DNA of 14,047 bases from an uncultured Clostridia bacterium (lineage in GTDB: Bacteria; Bacillota; Clostridia; TANB77; CAG-508): the NCBI GenBank assembly GCA_934167165.1, contig CAKPKG010000033.1, forward strand, positions 1 through 14,047. Reading direction: 5' to 3'. The notes beneath the pieces are model-generated. The model saw nothing but the letters and a program-made list of their open reading frames with translations. It was not told where the DNA came from and did no database searches. Below, piece after piece: positions 1-5,492 of the stretch. The first letter of the stretch is position 1, and the number at the start of each line of letters is the position of its first letter. A program made the position numbers and the translations under genes.

Positions 1-9
1 ATCTAATTC

Positions 10-38
10 TTGATTTATTTAAAAAAAGGTGTTATTAT
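10..38 (+). promoter_or_regulatory. Sigma-A promoter of sufCB, extended -10
   Basis: The -35 box TTGATT lies at 10-15 and the -10 box TATTAT at 33-38, with a 17-nt spacer. A TG at 30-31 one base before the -10 box makes it an extended -10 promoter. Transcription would start near 45, giving a leader of about 29 nt before the sufC start at 74. No operator is evident. Confidence 0.6.
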
Positions 39-73
39 ATTTATGCCAATAAAACAAATAGAAAGGGTATATC

Positions 74-797
74 ATGCTAGAATTAAAAGATATATGTTTT
101 ACAAGAGATAATAAAAAGATATTAGACAATGTAAGTTTAAAACTAGATTCTGATAAATTTATAGTAATAACAGGTCCAAATGGTTCTCGGAAAATCTACA
201 CTTGCAAAGATTATAATGGGAATTGAAAAACAAGATAGTGGACAAGTTATATTAGATGGAAAAGATATTTCTAAAAAGAAAATAGATGAAAGAGCAAAAT
301 TAGGAATAGCTTTTGCTTTTCAACAGCCAGTAAAATTTAAAGGAATTACTGTATACGATTTATTAAAATTATCTGCTAAAAAAGAAATTACAAGAAAAGA
401 AGCATGTGAAATATTATCAAAAGTAGGTTTATGTGCAAAAGAATATGTAGATAGAGAAGTAAATGGATCTTTATCAGGTGGAGAATTAAAAAGAATAGAA
501 ATAGCAACTGTTGCAGTAAGAGATTCAAAACTTACAATATTTGATGAACCAGAAGCAGGTATAGACTTATGGAGTTTTAACAGTTTAATAAAAGTATTTG
601 AAGAGATACGAAAAGAAACAAAAGGAACAACATTAATTATTTCTCATCAAGAAAGAATACTAAATATCGCGGATGAAATTGTTTTATTAAACAATGGACA
701 TATAGAAAAAATAGGCAAAAAAGAAGAAGTTATGTCTTCTATCTTAAAAACAGAAAAAAGTGATTGTTGTAGGTTAGGAGGAGAAAGCAATGGATAA
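74..797 (+). CDS. sufC: SufC-type Fe-S assembly ATPase, read only with a +1 frameshift at 188
   Basis: This is the ABC-type ATPase that powers Fe-S cluster assembly on its SufB-type partner in the cytosol. Translation starts at ATG 74, behind the ribosome binding site AAAGGG at 63-68. The first 38 residues run in one frame to GPNGS, the start of the Walker A motif. The zero frame then reads CGG at 188-190 and meets TGA at 224-226. Skipping C188 gives Gly and continues KST and the rest of the ATPase to 797, making a 240-residue protein of normal length. Visible motifs are Walker A G34-T42, signature LSGGE at 133-137, Walker B DE at 157-158 and switch His191. The acidic DEPEAGID stretch is typical of SufC rather than of transport ATPases. 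The gene overlaps sufB by 8 nt. The break may be programmed frameshifting, a disabling mutation or a sequence error. Confidence 0.85.
185..191 (+). other. Candidate +1 frameshift site, TCT CGG A, in sufC
   Basis: Zero-frame codons are TCT (185-187) and CGG (188-190). Decoding GGA at 189-191 after TCT restores the invariant Gly of the Walker A motif, followed by Lys40 and Ser41. Without the shift, translation ends at TGA 224-226 and would give a 50-residue peptide lacking the nucleotide-binding lysine. The identical arrangement occurs in femX at 8316-8322. That a shift is needed is seen directly. That it happens on the ribosome is inference. Confidence 0.5.
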
Positions 798-1707
798 TGT
801 AGATAAAGACTTACTAAAAGAAATCGCAGATATGAACGAAACTCCTAAAGGTGCATACAATATCAGAAAAAATGGACAAGGAATAGAAAGACAAGTAACT
901 AAAAATGTAAATATAGTAACAAAAAAAGATAAACCAGGAATAGATATATTTGTTAAAGAAAATACAAAATATGAATTTGTTCACATACCGGTAATTATTA
1001 CAGAGAGTGGACTAACAGATGTTGTATATAACGATTTCTATATTGGGAAAAATGCAGATGTAGTAATAATTGCAGGATGTGGAATACACAACGACCATCA
1101 CAAAGATTCACAACATGATGGGATTCATAGATTTTTTCTAGAAGAAGGAGCAAGAGTAAAATATATAGAAAAACATTATGGAGAAGGCTCTGGAAAAGGA
1201 AAAAGAATTTTAAATCCAGTAACAGAAGTAACATTAAAAGATGGAAGTTATATGGAAATGGAAACAGTTCAAATAAAAGGTGTAGACTCAACAATAAGAA
1301 CAACAAAAGGAATACTAGGAAAAGATACAAATTTAGTAATATCAGAAAAAATAATGACACATGGAAAACAAACTGCAACAACATCATTTGAAGTTGAATT
1401 AAATGGAGAAAATGCAAGCACACATGTTACATCAAGATCAGTAGCAGTTGATAAATCAGTACAAGAATTTAAATCAAATGTAAAAGGAAATGCAAAATGT
1501 TTTGGACATGTAGAATGTGATGCAATAATAAAAGATAGTGCAAAAGTAATAGCAATACCAGAAATTATAGCAAACAATGTAGAAGCAAACCTAATACACG
1601 AAGCAGCAATTGGAAAAATTGCAGGAGAACAACTAATAAAATTAATGACATTAGGATTAAACGAAAAAGAAGCAGAAGAACAAATAATACAAGGATTTCT
1701 AAAATAG
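790..1707 (+). CDS. sufB: SufB/SufD-family scaffold of a minimal SUF (SMS-like) system
   Basis: This is the scaffold partner of SufC for building Fe-S clusters. The 305-residue protein is far shorter than E. coli SufB (about 495) and lacks its N-terminal domain, which matches the minimal two-gene SUF-like systems known from anaerobes and archaea. An N-terminal conserved block runs GCGIHN, DSQHDGIH, EKHYGEG and LNP. The C-terminal beta-helix core has the block GHVECDAII with Cys243, which aligns with the conserved cluster-assembly Cys of SufB, and HEAAIGKI with His270 and Glu271, then the usual EQL...GL.E.EA tail. ATG 790 follows AGGAGG at 777-782 inside the end of sufC, so the two are translationally coupled. 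No cysteine desulfurase or SufU lies next to it in the window. Confidence 0.9.
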   Translation: MDNVDKDLLKEIADMNETPKGAYNIRKNGQGIERQVTKNVNIVTKKDKPGIDIFVKENTKYEFVHIPVIITESGLTDVVYNDFYIGKNADVVIIAGCGIHNDHHKDSQHDGIHRFFLEEGARVKYIEKHYGEGSGKGKRILNPVTEVTLKDGSYMEMETVQIKGVDSTIRTTKGILGKDTNLVISEKIMTHGKQTATTSFEVELNGENASTHVTSRSVAVDKSVQEFKSNVKGNAKCFGHVECDAIIKDSAKVIAIPEIIANNVEANLIHEAAIGKIAGEQLIKLMTLGLNEKEAEEQIIQGFLK

Positions 1708-1712
1708 AATAC

Positions 1713-1734
1713 AAGGGGATGAATTTATCCCCTT
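1713..1734 (+). terminator. Hairpin after sufB, weak terminator or processing site
   Basis: AAGGGGAT (1713-1720) pairs perfectly with ATCCCCTT (1727-1734) around a 6-nt loop. The T-tract behind it is poor (ACCTTAAATATT), and the tRNA starts only 11 nt later with no clear promoter of its own. Partial termination is possible, with read-through feeding the tRNA from the sufCB transcript. Confidence 0.45.
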
Positions 1735-1745
1735 ACCTTAAATAT

Positions 1746-1821
1746 TGGGGTGTCGCCAAGCGGTAAGGCATCGGACTCTGACTCCGACATCTCGTAGGTT
1801 CGAATCCTACCACCCCAGCCA
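1746..1821 (+). tRNA. tRNA-Gln, anticodon CUG, CCA encoded
   Basis: A full cloverleaf can be folded. Acceptor arm TGGGGTG (1746-1752) pairs with CACCCCA (1811-1817). The D arm is GCC/GGC. The anticodon stem TCGGA/TCCGA encloses loop CTCTGAC, whose anticodon CTG at 1778-1780 reads CAG. The T arm is GTAGG/CCTAC with loop TTCGAAT. Discriminator G1818 is followed by encoded CCA. In an AT-rich genome this is probably a supplementary Gln tRNA beside the usual UUG isoacceptor, which is not in the window. Confidence 0.95.
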
Positions 1822-1868
1822 AAATAAAGACTAGTTATGGCGAAAGCTATAACTAGTCTTTATTTTGG
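1819..1868 (+). terminator. Strong terminator fused to the tRNA 3' end
   Basis: A long inverted repeat runs from the tRNA CCA itself. Bases 1819-1841 pair with 1846-1868 almost without interruption (one G-T pair) around a GAAA tetraloop closed by C-G. The descending arm ends in CTTTATTTT. Because the CCA end is drawn into the stem, the hairpin may also define where the tRNA precursor is trimmed. Confidence 0.8.
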
Positions 1869-2049
1869 TTTAGATAGGAGGATTCGAAAAGGACGTGCCC
1901 GAAACGAAGTGAGGGTAAAAACAATCCCTTTGGATTGTTTTTAGGACGCGGCTTGCCGAATCCTACGCATATTGATTAGAACTAGTTGTAACAGAGCTAT
2001 AACTAGTCTTTATTTTGGTTTAGATAGGAGGATTCGAAAAGGACGTGCC
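1845..2049. repeat. 55-bp perfect direct repeat enclosing nested hairpins
   Basis: Bases 1845-1899 recur exactly at 1995-2049, an offset of 150 bp. Each copy begins with the descending arm of an ACTAGTT-type hairpin. The first copy has its perfect partner arm; the second has a shorter 10-bp stem (1981-1990 with 1998-2007). Between the copies an 11-bp hairpin (1917-1927 with 1932-1942, loop CTTT) ends in a run of five T. An outer pair AGGATTCG (1879-1886) and CGAATCCT (1957-1964) frames it. CGAATCCTAC at 1957-1966 also matches the 3' T-arm of the adjacent tRNA at 1801-1810. No gene is present. This looks like a tRNA-derived, duplicated repeat element of unknown function. Confidence 0.75.
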
Positions 2050-2076
2050 ATATTTCTCCAATATAGAAAAATTGCC

Positions 2077-2095
2077 AATGTAAAATATTGACAAT
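2077..2095. repeat. Left 19-bp direct repeat flanking the toxin-antitoxin locus
   Basis: These 19 bases match 2821-2839 at 18 of 19 positions. This copy contains the -35 box of the antitoxin promoter. The pair brackets the whole promoter-repeats-toxin unit. Confidence 0.6.
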
Positions 2096-2117
2096 TGCAA
2101 ATAAAATATAGTATAAT
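2088..2117 (+). promoter_or_regulatory. Consensus sigma-A promoter of the antitoxin RNA
   Basis: TTGACA at 2088-2093 and TATAAT at 2112-2117 both match the consensus exactly, with an 18-nt spacer. Such a strong promoter ahead of the repeat array fits a type III system, in which antitoxin RNA must be made in excess of toxin mRNA. The start site would be near 2124. A palindrome, GATACTTTAAAAGTATC, at 2133-2149 lies just downstream and could be a 5' hairpin of the RNA or an operator. Confidence 0.85.
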
Positions 2118-2146
2118 GAATATACTAATATAGATACTTTAAAAGT

Positions 2147-2248
2147 ATCAAAAATGAGAGAGTTCCTGCTTTAGTGGAAGATCAAAAATGAGAGAGTTCC
2201 TGCTTTAGTGGAAGATCAAAAATGAGAGAGTTCCTGCTTTAGTGGAAG
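2147..2248 (+). repeat. Three perfect 34-nt tandem repeats
   Basis: Identical units lie at 2147-2180, 2181-2214 and 2215-2248. Each starts ATCAAAAATGAGAG and ends TTTAGTGGAAG. A degenerate partial unit follows (ATTAAAAATAG from 2249), and a weak partial unit may precede the array. Each unit has an A5 tract followed by T and the complementary pair TTCC/GGAA around a 9-nt loop. There are no spacers, so this is not a CRISPR array. Confidence 0.95.
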
Positions 2249-2257
2249 ATTAAAAAT

Positions 2258-2290
2258 AGGGGGTTACTATTAAGTAGCCCTCTTTAATTT
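2258..2290 (+). terminator. Terminator between antitoxin repeats and toxin gene
   Basis: AGGGGGTTACT (2258-2268) pairs with AGTAGCCCTCT (2273-2283), with two G-T pairs and loop ATTA, followed by TTAATTTT. In type III systems a leaky terminator at this place sets the ratio of antitoxin RNA to toxin mRNA. Confidence 0.8.
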
Positions 2291-2311
2291 TGCAAAGAAG
2301 GAGCGATTAGT

Positions 2312-2809
2312 ATGGAAATTGAATTAAAAATAAAAAATGGGCATTTATTGATATATGAAGTAGACTCTTTATATAGAAAATATTTAGAACAATTTGAAAG
2401 TAAAGTATCACAAAAAGAAGGGAGAAAATTTTATGGAATTATAATAAAAAAGGATGAATATGAATATTGTATTCCTTTTACATCAAAAGTTAAAAAAAGA
2501 AATTCTAAATTAACAATTAATATAAAGAACAAAAACAAAATTATTGCGCAATTATTATTAAATAACATGATTCTTGTAACAGAAAAATGTACAAGATTAG
2601 TAGAAATAGAAAAGGAAAAATATGTTGATTACTTAAAAAGTGAAATAATTTATTTAAATAATAAAACTGTTACTAAAGAAATTATAACAAAAGTATCAAA
2701 TATGTTTAAAGTATTAGAAAATAATGAAAATATAGATTATACCTTCTTTAAAGAAATATGTTGTGACTTTAAAAAATTAGAGAAAATCTATAAAAACTAT
2801 GAATATTAA
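2312..2809 (+). CDS. toxN: ToxN/AbiQ-like endoribonuclease, type III toxin
   Basis: The 165-residue product resembles ToxN (about 170 residues), the RNase toxin of type III toxin-antitoxin systems, which halts growth and can block phage when antitoxin RNA falls. The N-terminal stretch YEVDSLYRKYLEQFESKV parallels the ToxN pattern Y..-..Y..YL..FD.KV. It is followed by FYGIIIK and by PFTSKVKK at residues 55-62, which aligns with the ToxN active-site segment PLTSPKK (Thr57, Ser58 and nearby Lys). The C-terminal half is helical and charged. ATG 2312 follows AAGGAG at 2298-2303 with 8-nt spacing, directly after the antitoxin terminator. The assignment rests on this similarity plus the unmistakable repeat-terminator-gene layout. 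The exact family (ToxN, CptN or TenpN) is less certain. Confidence 0.85.
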   Translation: MEIELKIKNGHLLIYEVDSLYRKYLEQFESKVSQKEGRKFYGIIIKKDEYEYCIPFTSKVKKRNSKLTINIKNKNKIIAQLLLNNMILVTEKCTRLVEIEKEKYVDYLKSEIIYLNNKTVTKEIITKVSNMFKVLENNENIDYTFFKEICCDFKKLEKIYKNYEY

Positions 2810-2820
2810 TGCGCATTTTT

Positions 2821-2839
2821 AATGTAAAATACTGACAAT
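2821..2839. repeat. Right 19-bp direct repeat flanking the toxin-antitoxin locus
   Basis: This copy matches 2077-2095 with one mismatch (TTGACA there, CTGACA here). It starts 11 nt after the toxin stop codon and overlaps the start of the downstream terminator hairpin. Confidence 0.6.
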
Positions 2840-2872
2840 AAATGCCTGCGAAAATATTGCTTTTATTTTTTT
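2837..2872 (+). terminator. Probable terminator of toxN
   Basis: AATAAATGC (2837-2845) pairs with GCTTTTATT (2859-2867) with one mismatch, followed by a run of seven T at 2866-2872. No convincing promoter for the serpin gene was found between here and 2927. Confidence 0.5.
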
Positions 2873-2926
2873 ATTATGATAATATTTGTATGTAGTTTAT
2901 TAACTAAAGAAAAAGGGGGATATAAT

Positions 2927-4597
2927 ATGGAAGAACAAAACAAAGAGAAAAAACAGTTAAAAATCAGCCTAGGAACAGCAATACTTTTATTTATTATAAT
3001 ACTGCTAATTGTAGCAATGGTAGTTGTGGCGGTGTACTTTAAAAATGAAAAACCAAATACAGTCGAAAGTAAAGTGAATGATACTGAAGTTACAGATACT
3101 AAAAAAGCTTTCAAATATGCACTTAAAAGCAATTCGTTAGAGGATTTTGATTTAAGGTTCCTACAATTAGAAAACGAAAGAAAAAATAAAATATATAGTC
3201 CACTTTCTATTAAATATGCTTTGGCTATGTTGAATGAGGGAACAGAAGGAGAGTCTAAAGAGCAAATTTCAAATTTAATTGGAGACTATAAACCTAACAA
3301 ATATGTTAATAGTGCTAATATGTCATTAGCAAATGCATTATTTATAAGAGATACATATAAAAATTCTGTAAAAGAAAAATTCGTTAATAATTTGAAAACT
3401 AAATATAATGCAGATGTTGAATATGATTCATTTGCTTCAGCTAAAAAAATGAACTCATGGATTAGTGACAAAACTCTTGAACTTATAAAAGATATGATAG
3501 ACGATTCAAGCGTAAGTGACTTAAATTTTGCACTTATAAATGCAGTGGCAATTGATATGGACTGGAAAGATAAATTTTTAGTGCATGATAATTATGATAA
3601 TTATATGGATGCAAATTATCAACATGAAAAATACAGTTGGATGGCTCCTCAAAACCTTTTATCAAGCAATTTTGAAGGCATAAAAAATAGAATATCTGGT
3701 ATGGGAATAATTGCTTCTGTAAACAACTATGATATTGTTAACACATTAGGAGAAGATAATATTAGAAAGACCGTAGGAGATGCATTTAGAAAGTATTTGA
3801 ATGAAGATCCTGATGGCAACGCATCATATTATTTAGAAGGCAAGAATGTAGAAACAGCAGTAAAGGAATATTTAGACGAATATATAAAAGAAATAAATAA
3901 TAATTATAAAATGGTAAATAAAAACACAGATTTTTATGTTTATCAAGACGAGAAAGTAAAATCATTTGCTAAAGATTTAAAAGAATATAATGGAACAACA
4001 TTACAATATGTTGCAATAATGCCAGAAGAAAATTTGGATAAATATATAAGTAATATTACAGCAGAAGAAATTAATAAAATAATAGGAAACCTAAAAGATA
4101 TTAATAAAAGAGAAAACTTCAAAGAAGGAGTTATTACTCAAGTAGTAGGTTATATTCCTAAATTTAAATTCGATTATGATTTAAATCTTATTAAAGATTT
4201 AAATGATATGGGTGTAAAAGATATATTTGATGAAAATAAAGCTAACTTAAAAGGTATTACAGATGAGAAAGCATATATAAACCAAGCAAAACATAAAGCT
4301 AATATTGAACTTACACAAGATGGTATAAAAGCAGCGGCAGCTACATTTATTGGTGGAGCAGGTGCAGGTGAAATGTTTGATTATTTATATGATGTGCCTG
4401 TAGAAAAAATAGATTTGACATTTGATAAACCATATATGTTTGTTATTAGAAACAAAGAAACGGGAGAAGTATGGTTTGCAGGAACTGTATATGAACCTTT
4501 ATCATTAGAAGATGAAGTAGAAACAAAAAATGAAGATGGAGGAGTAGAAGATTATTCACAATTTCTAAAAGAACTTGAAGAAAGAAATAAACAATAA
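2927..4597 (+). CDS. Membrane-anchored serpin with a large insertion
   Basis: This is a serpin-family protein of 556 residues, predicted to be held at the outer face of the membrane by an N-terminal helix (residues 15-38). ATG 2927 is chosen because AAAGGGGGA lies just upstream; an in-frame ATG at 2876 has no such site. Serpin features include YSPLSIKYALAMLNEGTEGE near the N-terminus, the NALFIRD strand, a Trp block at 213, and a C-terminal DKPYMFVIRNKETGEVWFAG that fits the serpin signature apart from Tyr for Phe. The reactive-loop hinge is DGIKAAAATF, with Gly466 at P15 and Ala469-472 at P12-P9, as in inhibitory serpins. P14 is Ile rather than the usual Thr or Ser, and the loop runs into a Gly/Ala stretch with P1 probably near Ala480. 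Residues of about 225-330 form an insertion absent from standard 370-400-residue serpins. The target protease is unknown; gut Clostridia are known to make serpins against host or bacterial proteases. Confidence 0.85.
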   Translation: MEEQNKEKKQLKISLGTAILLFIIILLIVAMVVVAVYFKNEKPNTVESKVNDTEVTDTKKAFKYALKSNSLEDFDLRFLQLENERKNKIYSPLSIKYALAMLNEGTEGESKEQISNLIGDYKPNKYVNSANMSLANALFIRDTYKNSVKEKFVNNLKTKYNADVEYDSFASAKKMNSWISDKTLELIKDMIDDSSVSDLNFALINAVAIDMDWKDKFLVHDNYDNYMDANYQHEKYSWMAPQNLLSSNFEGIKNRISGMGIIASVNNYDIVNTLGEDNIRKTVGDAFRKYLNEDPDGNASYYLEGKNVETAVKEYLDEYIKEINNNYKMVNKNTDFYVYQDEKVKSFAKDLKEYNGTTLQYVAIMPEENLDKYISNITAEEINKIIGNLKDINKRENFKEGVITQVVGYIPKFKFDYDLNLIKDLNDMGVKDIFDENKANLKGITDEKAYINQAKHKANIELTQDGIKAAAATFIGGAGAGEMFDYLYDVPVEKIDLTFDKPYMFVIRNKETGEVWFAGTVYEPLSLEDEVETKNEDGGVEDYSQFLKELEERNKQ

Positions 4598-4674
4598 AAT
4601 TAAGATCGGCATAAAATAAAAAGTAATTATTATATAATTGAATCTTAAAAAATAGTATACTTTATAAAATAGAG

Positions 4675-4703
4675 TTGAAATAAACATAAAATCATGATAA
4701 AAT
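4675..4703 (+). promoter_or_regulatory. Sigma-A promoter for the small gene at 4784
   Basis: TTGAAA at 4675-4680 and TAAAAT at 4698-4703 are 17 nt apart, with TG at 4695-4696 giving an extended -10. Transcription would begin near 4710, at the edge of the folded leader. Confidence 0.6.
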
Positions 4704-4710
4704 TGCTAAC

Positions 4711-4749
4711 ATAAAAGTGCGGTTAATATACCGTTGGTCAGACTTTTAT
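4711..4749 (+). promoter_or_regulatory. Folded leader upstream of the gene at 4784
   Basis: ATAAAAGT (4711-4718) pairs perfectly with ACTTTTAT (4742-4749). Inside lies a second hairpin, CGGT (4720-4723) with ACCG (4730-4733), plus a single-stranded TTGGTCAG. The outer arm ends in a T-rich stretch, so it could act as an attenuator. It matches no riboswitch class that I recognise. It may be only a 5' stabilising fold. Confidence 0.4.
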
Positions 4750-4783
4750 ATTATCATAATATTTTATGAAAGGGAGATTTGAA

Positions 4784-5182
4784 ATGAGTTTCAATTTCCG
4801 AGAAGCATTAGAAGAATCCAAAAGAAAGTCCAATATTAATTATAAAGCAGCAGAATTTCTACAGCACTTAATTGCAGCAATTAACCATTCATGGTATCCA
4901 GAAAGGGCAAAAAATTTAAAAAAGTTAATTTTTTCTCTTGAAAAAGCAGGTGCCGAAGATGAAAATTTTTTTAGAATAAGAGTTTACAAAAATGATGTTC
5001 TTTCTTCAGAGGATGAAGTAATCTTTGAAGTGTCTTATTCTAAGCGGGGTTATTTAGGAAGTTTGTTTAAGGCTATTCAAAGAAAGCTTGAAGAAGAAAA
5101 ATTTGAAATAAAATCTGTTGATACAGAAACAATAGGGGATTGCTTGCGTTGCTTGGATGCTTTTGAAATAAAGATTGACTAA
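4784..5182 (+). CDS. Hypothetical protein, 132 residues
   Basis: I do not recognise a family. ATG 4784 is preferred because AAGGGAG at 4770-4776 sits 7 nt upstream, whereas an in-frame ATG at 4766 has no ribosome binding site. The protein is soluble and charged with no membrane segment. It has a helical N-terminus with FREALEESKRK, then a motif NHSWYPERAKNLKKLI, alternating strand-like segments such as FFRIRVYKNDV and VIFEVSYSK, and a late Cys pair in CLRCL. It is an isolated unit with its own promoter, folded leader and terminator. It contains the only zero-frame CGG codon in the window (5045-5047, residue 88) that is not at a frameshift. A +1 shift there would hit TAG four codons on, so CGG must be read as a sense codon for full-length product. 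Confidence 0.65.
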   Translation: MSFNFREALEESKRKSNINYKAAEFLQHLIAAINHSWYPERAKNLKKLIFSLEKAGAEDENFFRIRVYKNDVLSSEDEVIFEVSYSKRGYLGSLFKAIQRKLEEEKFEIKSVDTETIGDCLRCLDAFEIKID

Positions 5183-5186
5183 TGCT

Positions 5187-5236
5187 AAAAAGGCAGCTGT
5201 TATATAATTAAATAACAGTTGCTTTTTATTTTTTTT
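5187..5236 (+). terminator. Intrinsic terminator after the hypothetical gene
   Basis: Bases 5187-5203 pair with 5212-5227 (one bulged G and one G-T pair) to form an A/T-rich stem, followed by ATTTTTTTT. The promoter of the next operon overlaps its descending arm. Confidence 0.8.
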
Positions 5237-5246
5237 GTGATAAAAT
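5219..5246 (+). promoter_or_regulatory. Probable promoter of the AbrB-ABC operon
   Basis: TTGCTT at 5219-5224 and TAAAAT at 5241-5246 are 16 nt apart, with TG at 5238-5239 (extended -10). A second possible pair is TTGTGA 5235-5240 and TATAAC 5259-5264, 18 nt apart. GTAT/ATAC half-sites at 5258-5273, just before the regulator's ribosome binding site, could be an autoregulatory operator. Confidence 0.45.
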
Positions 5247-5287
5247 AAGTATGAAAAGTATAACAAATCATACAAGGAGGATTTTTT

Positions 5288-5491
5288 ATGAATAAAGATA
5301 AATATGTTGGAATTAGTAAGGTCGGAGAAAAAGGGCAAATAGTTATTCCAAAAGAGGCAAGAGACATGTTTGATATAAAGTCAGGAGATTCAGTAGTGGT
5401 TTTATGTGATAAGAAAAAAGGAATGGCAATAGTTAAAGCTAATGTACTAGAAGAAAGTATTGATAAATTTATTCCGAAAGGAGACAAATAA
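5288..5491 (+). CDS. AbrB/SpoVT-family DNA-binding regulator
   Basis: This small transcription regulator has 67 residues. The N-terminal half, GISKVGEKGQIVIPKEAR, is the swapped-hairpin AbrB DNA-binding fold, followed by the typical DMFDIKSGDSVVVL strand-turn. Such proteins bind DNA as dimers or tetramers. ATG 5288 follows AAGGAGG at 5274-5280 with 7-nt spacing. One base separates its stop codon from the ABC ATPase start, so it is co-transcribed and probably controls its own operon. AbrB-ABC-2 operons of this layout are common in Clostridia and usually concern export of small molecules or toxic compounds. It could also be read as a MazE-like antitoxin, but no MazF partner is present. Confidence 0.9.
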   Translation: MNKDKYVGISKVGEKGQIVIPKEARDMFDIKSGDSVVVLCDKKKGMAIVKANVLEESIDKFIPKGDK

Positions 5492-5492
5492 A

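Larger units (their letters stand above)
2124..2290 (+). ncRNA. toxI: ToxI-like type III antitoxin RNA
   Basis: The transcript from the promoter at 2088-2117 would contain the three 34-nt repeats and end at the terminator at 2258-2290, directly upstream of a ToxN-like gene. In known type III systems (ToxIN, AbiQ, CptIN, TenpIN) the toxin cuts this precursor into single repeat units of about 34-45 nt, each of which folds as a pseudoknot and binds the toxin. Unit length and gene order here match the ToxI/AntiQ kind. The A-rich AAAAAT stretch in each unit is a plausible processing site, since ToxN enzymes cut at A-rich sequences. The start and the fold are inferred. Confidence 0.82.

Noticed and set aside
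998..1577. Long minus-strand open frames opposite sufB
   Set aside because: They are low-complexity Leu/Phe-rich translations of the opposite strand of an A-rich gene, without ribosome binding sites. Similar shadows over other genes were dropped for the same reason.
1746..1821. tRNA-Gln gene as a proven integration site
   Set aside because: Only 10 bases of the T-arm recur (1957-1966). There is no integrase, and no long duplicate of the tRNA 3' end in the window.
2154..2242. Three identical mini-genes (ATG...TAG, peptide MREFLL), one per repeat unit, each with GGAAG ahead of the second and third
   Set aside because: They arise by chance from the repeat sequence. The first has no ribosome binding site, and the antitoxin RNA model explains the repeats fully.
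2147..2248. Tandem 34-bp repeats as a CRISPR array
   Set aside because: The units abut directly with no unique spacers, and no cas gene is near. The promoter, terminator and ToxN-like gene give a better explanation.
5288..5491. MazE-type antitoxin
   Set aside because: The fold is similar, but the next gene is an ABC ATPase, not a toxin, and the protein lacks an obvious toxin-binding tail.
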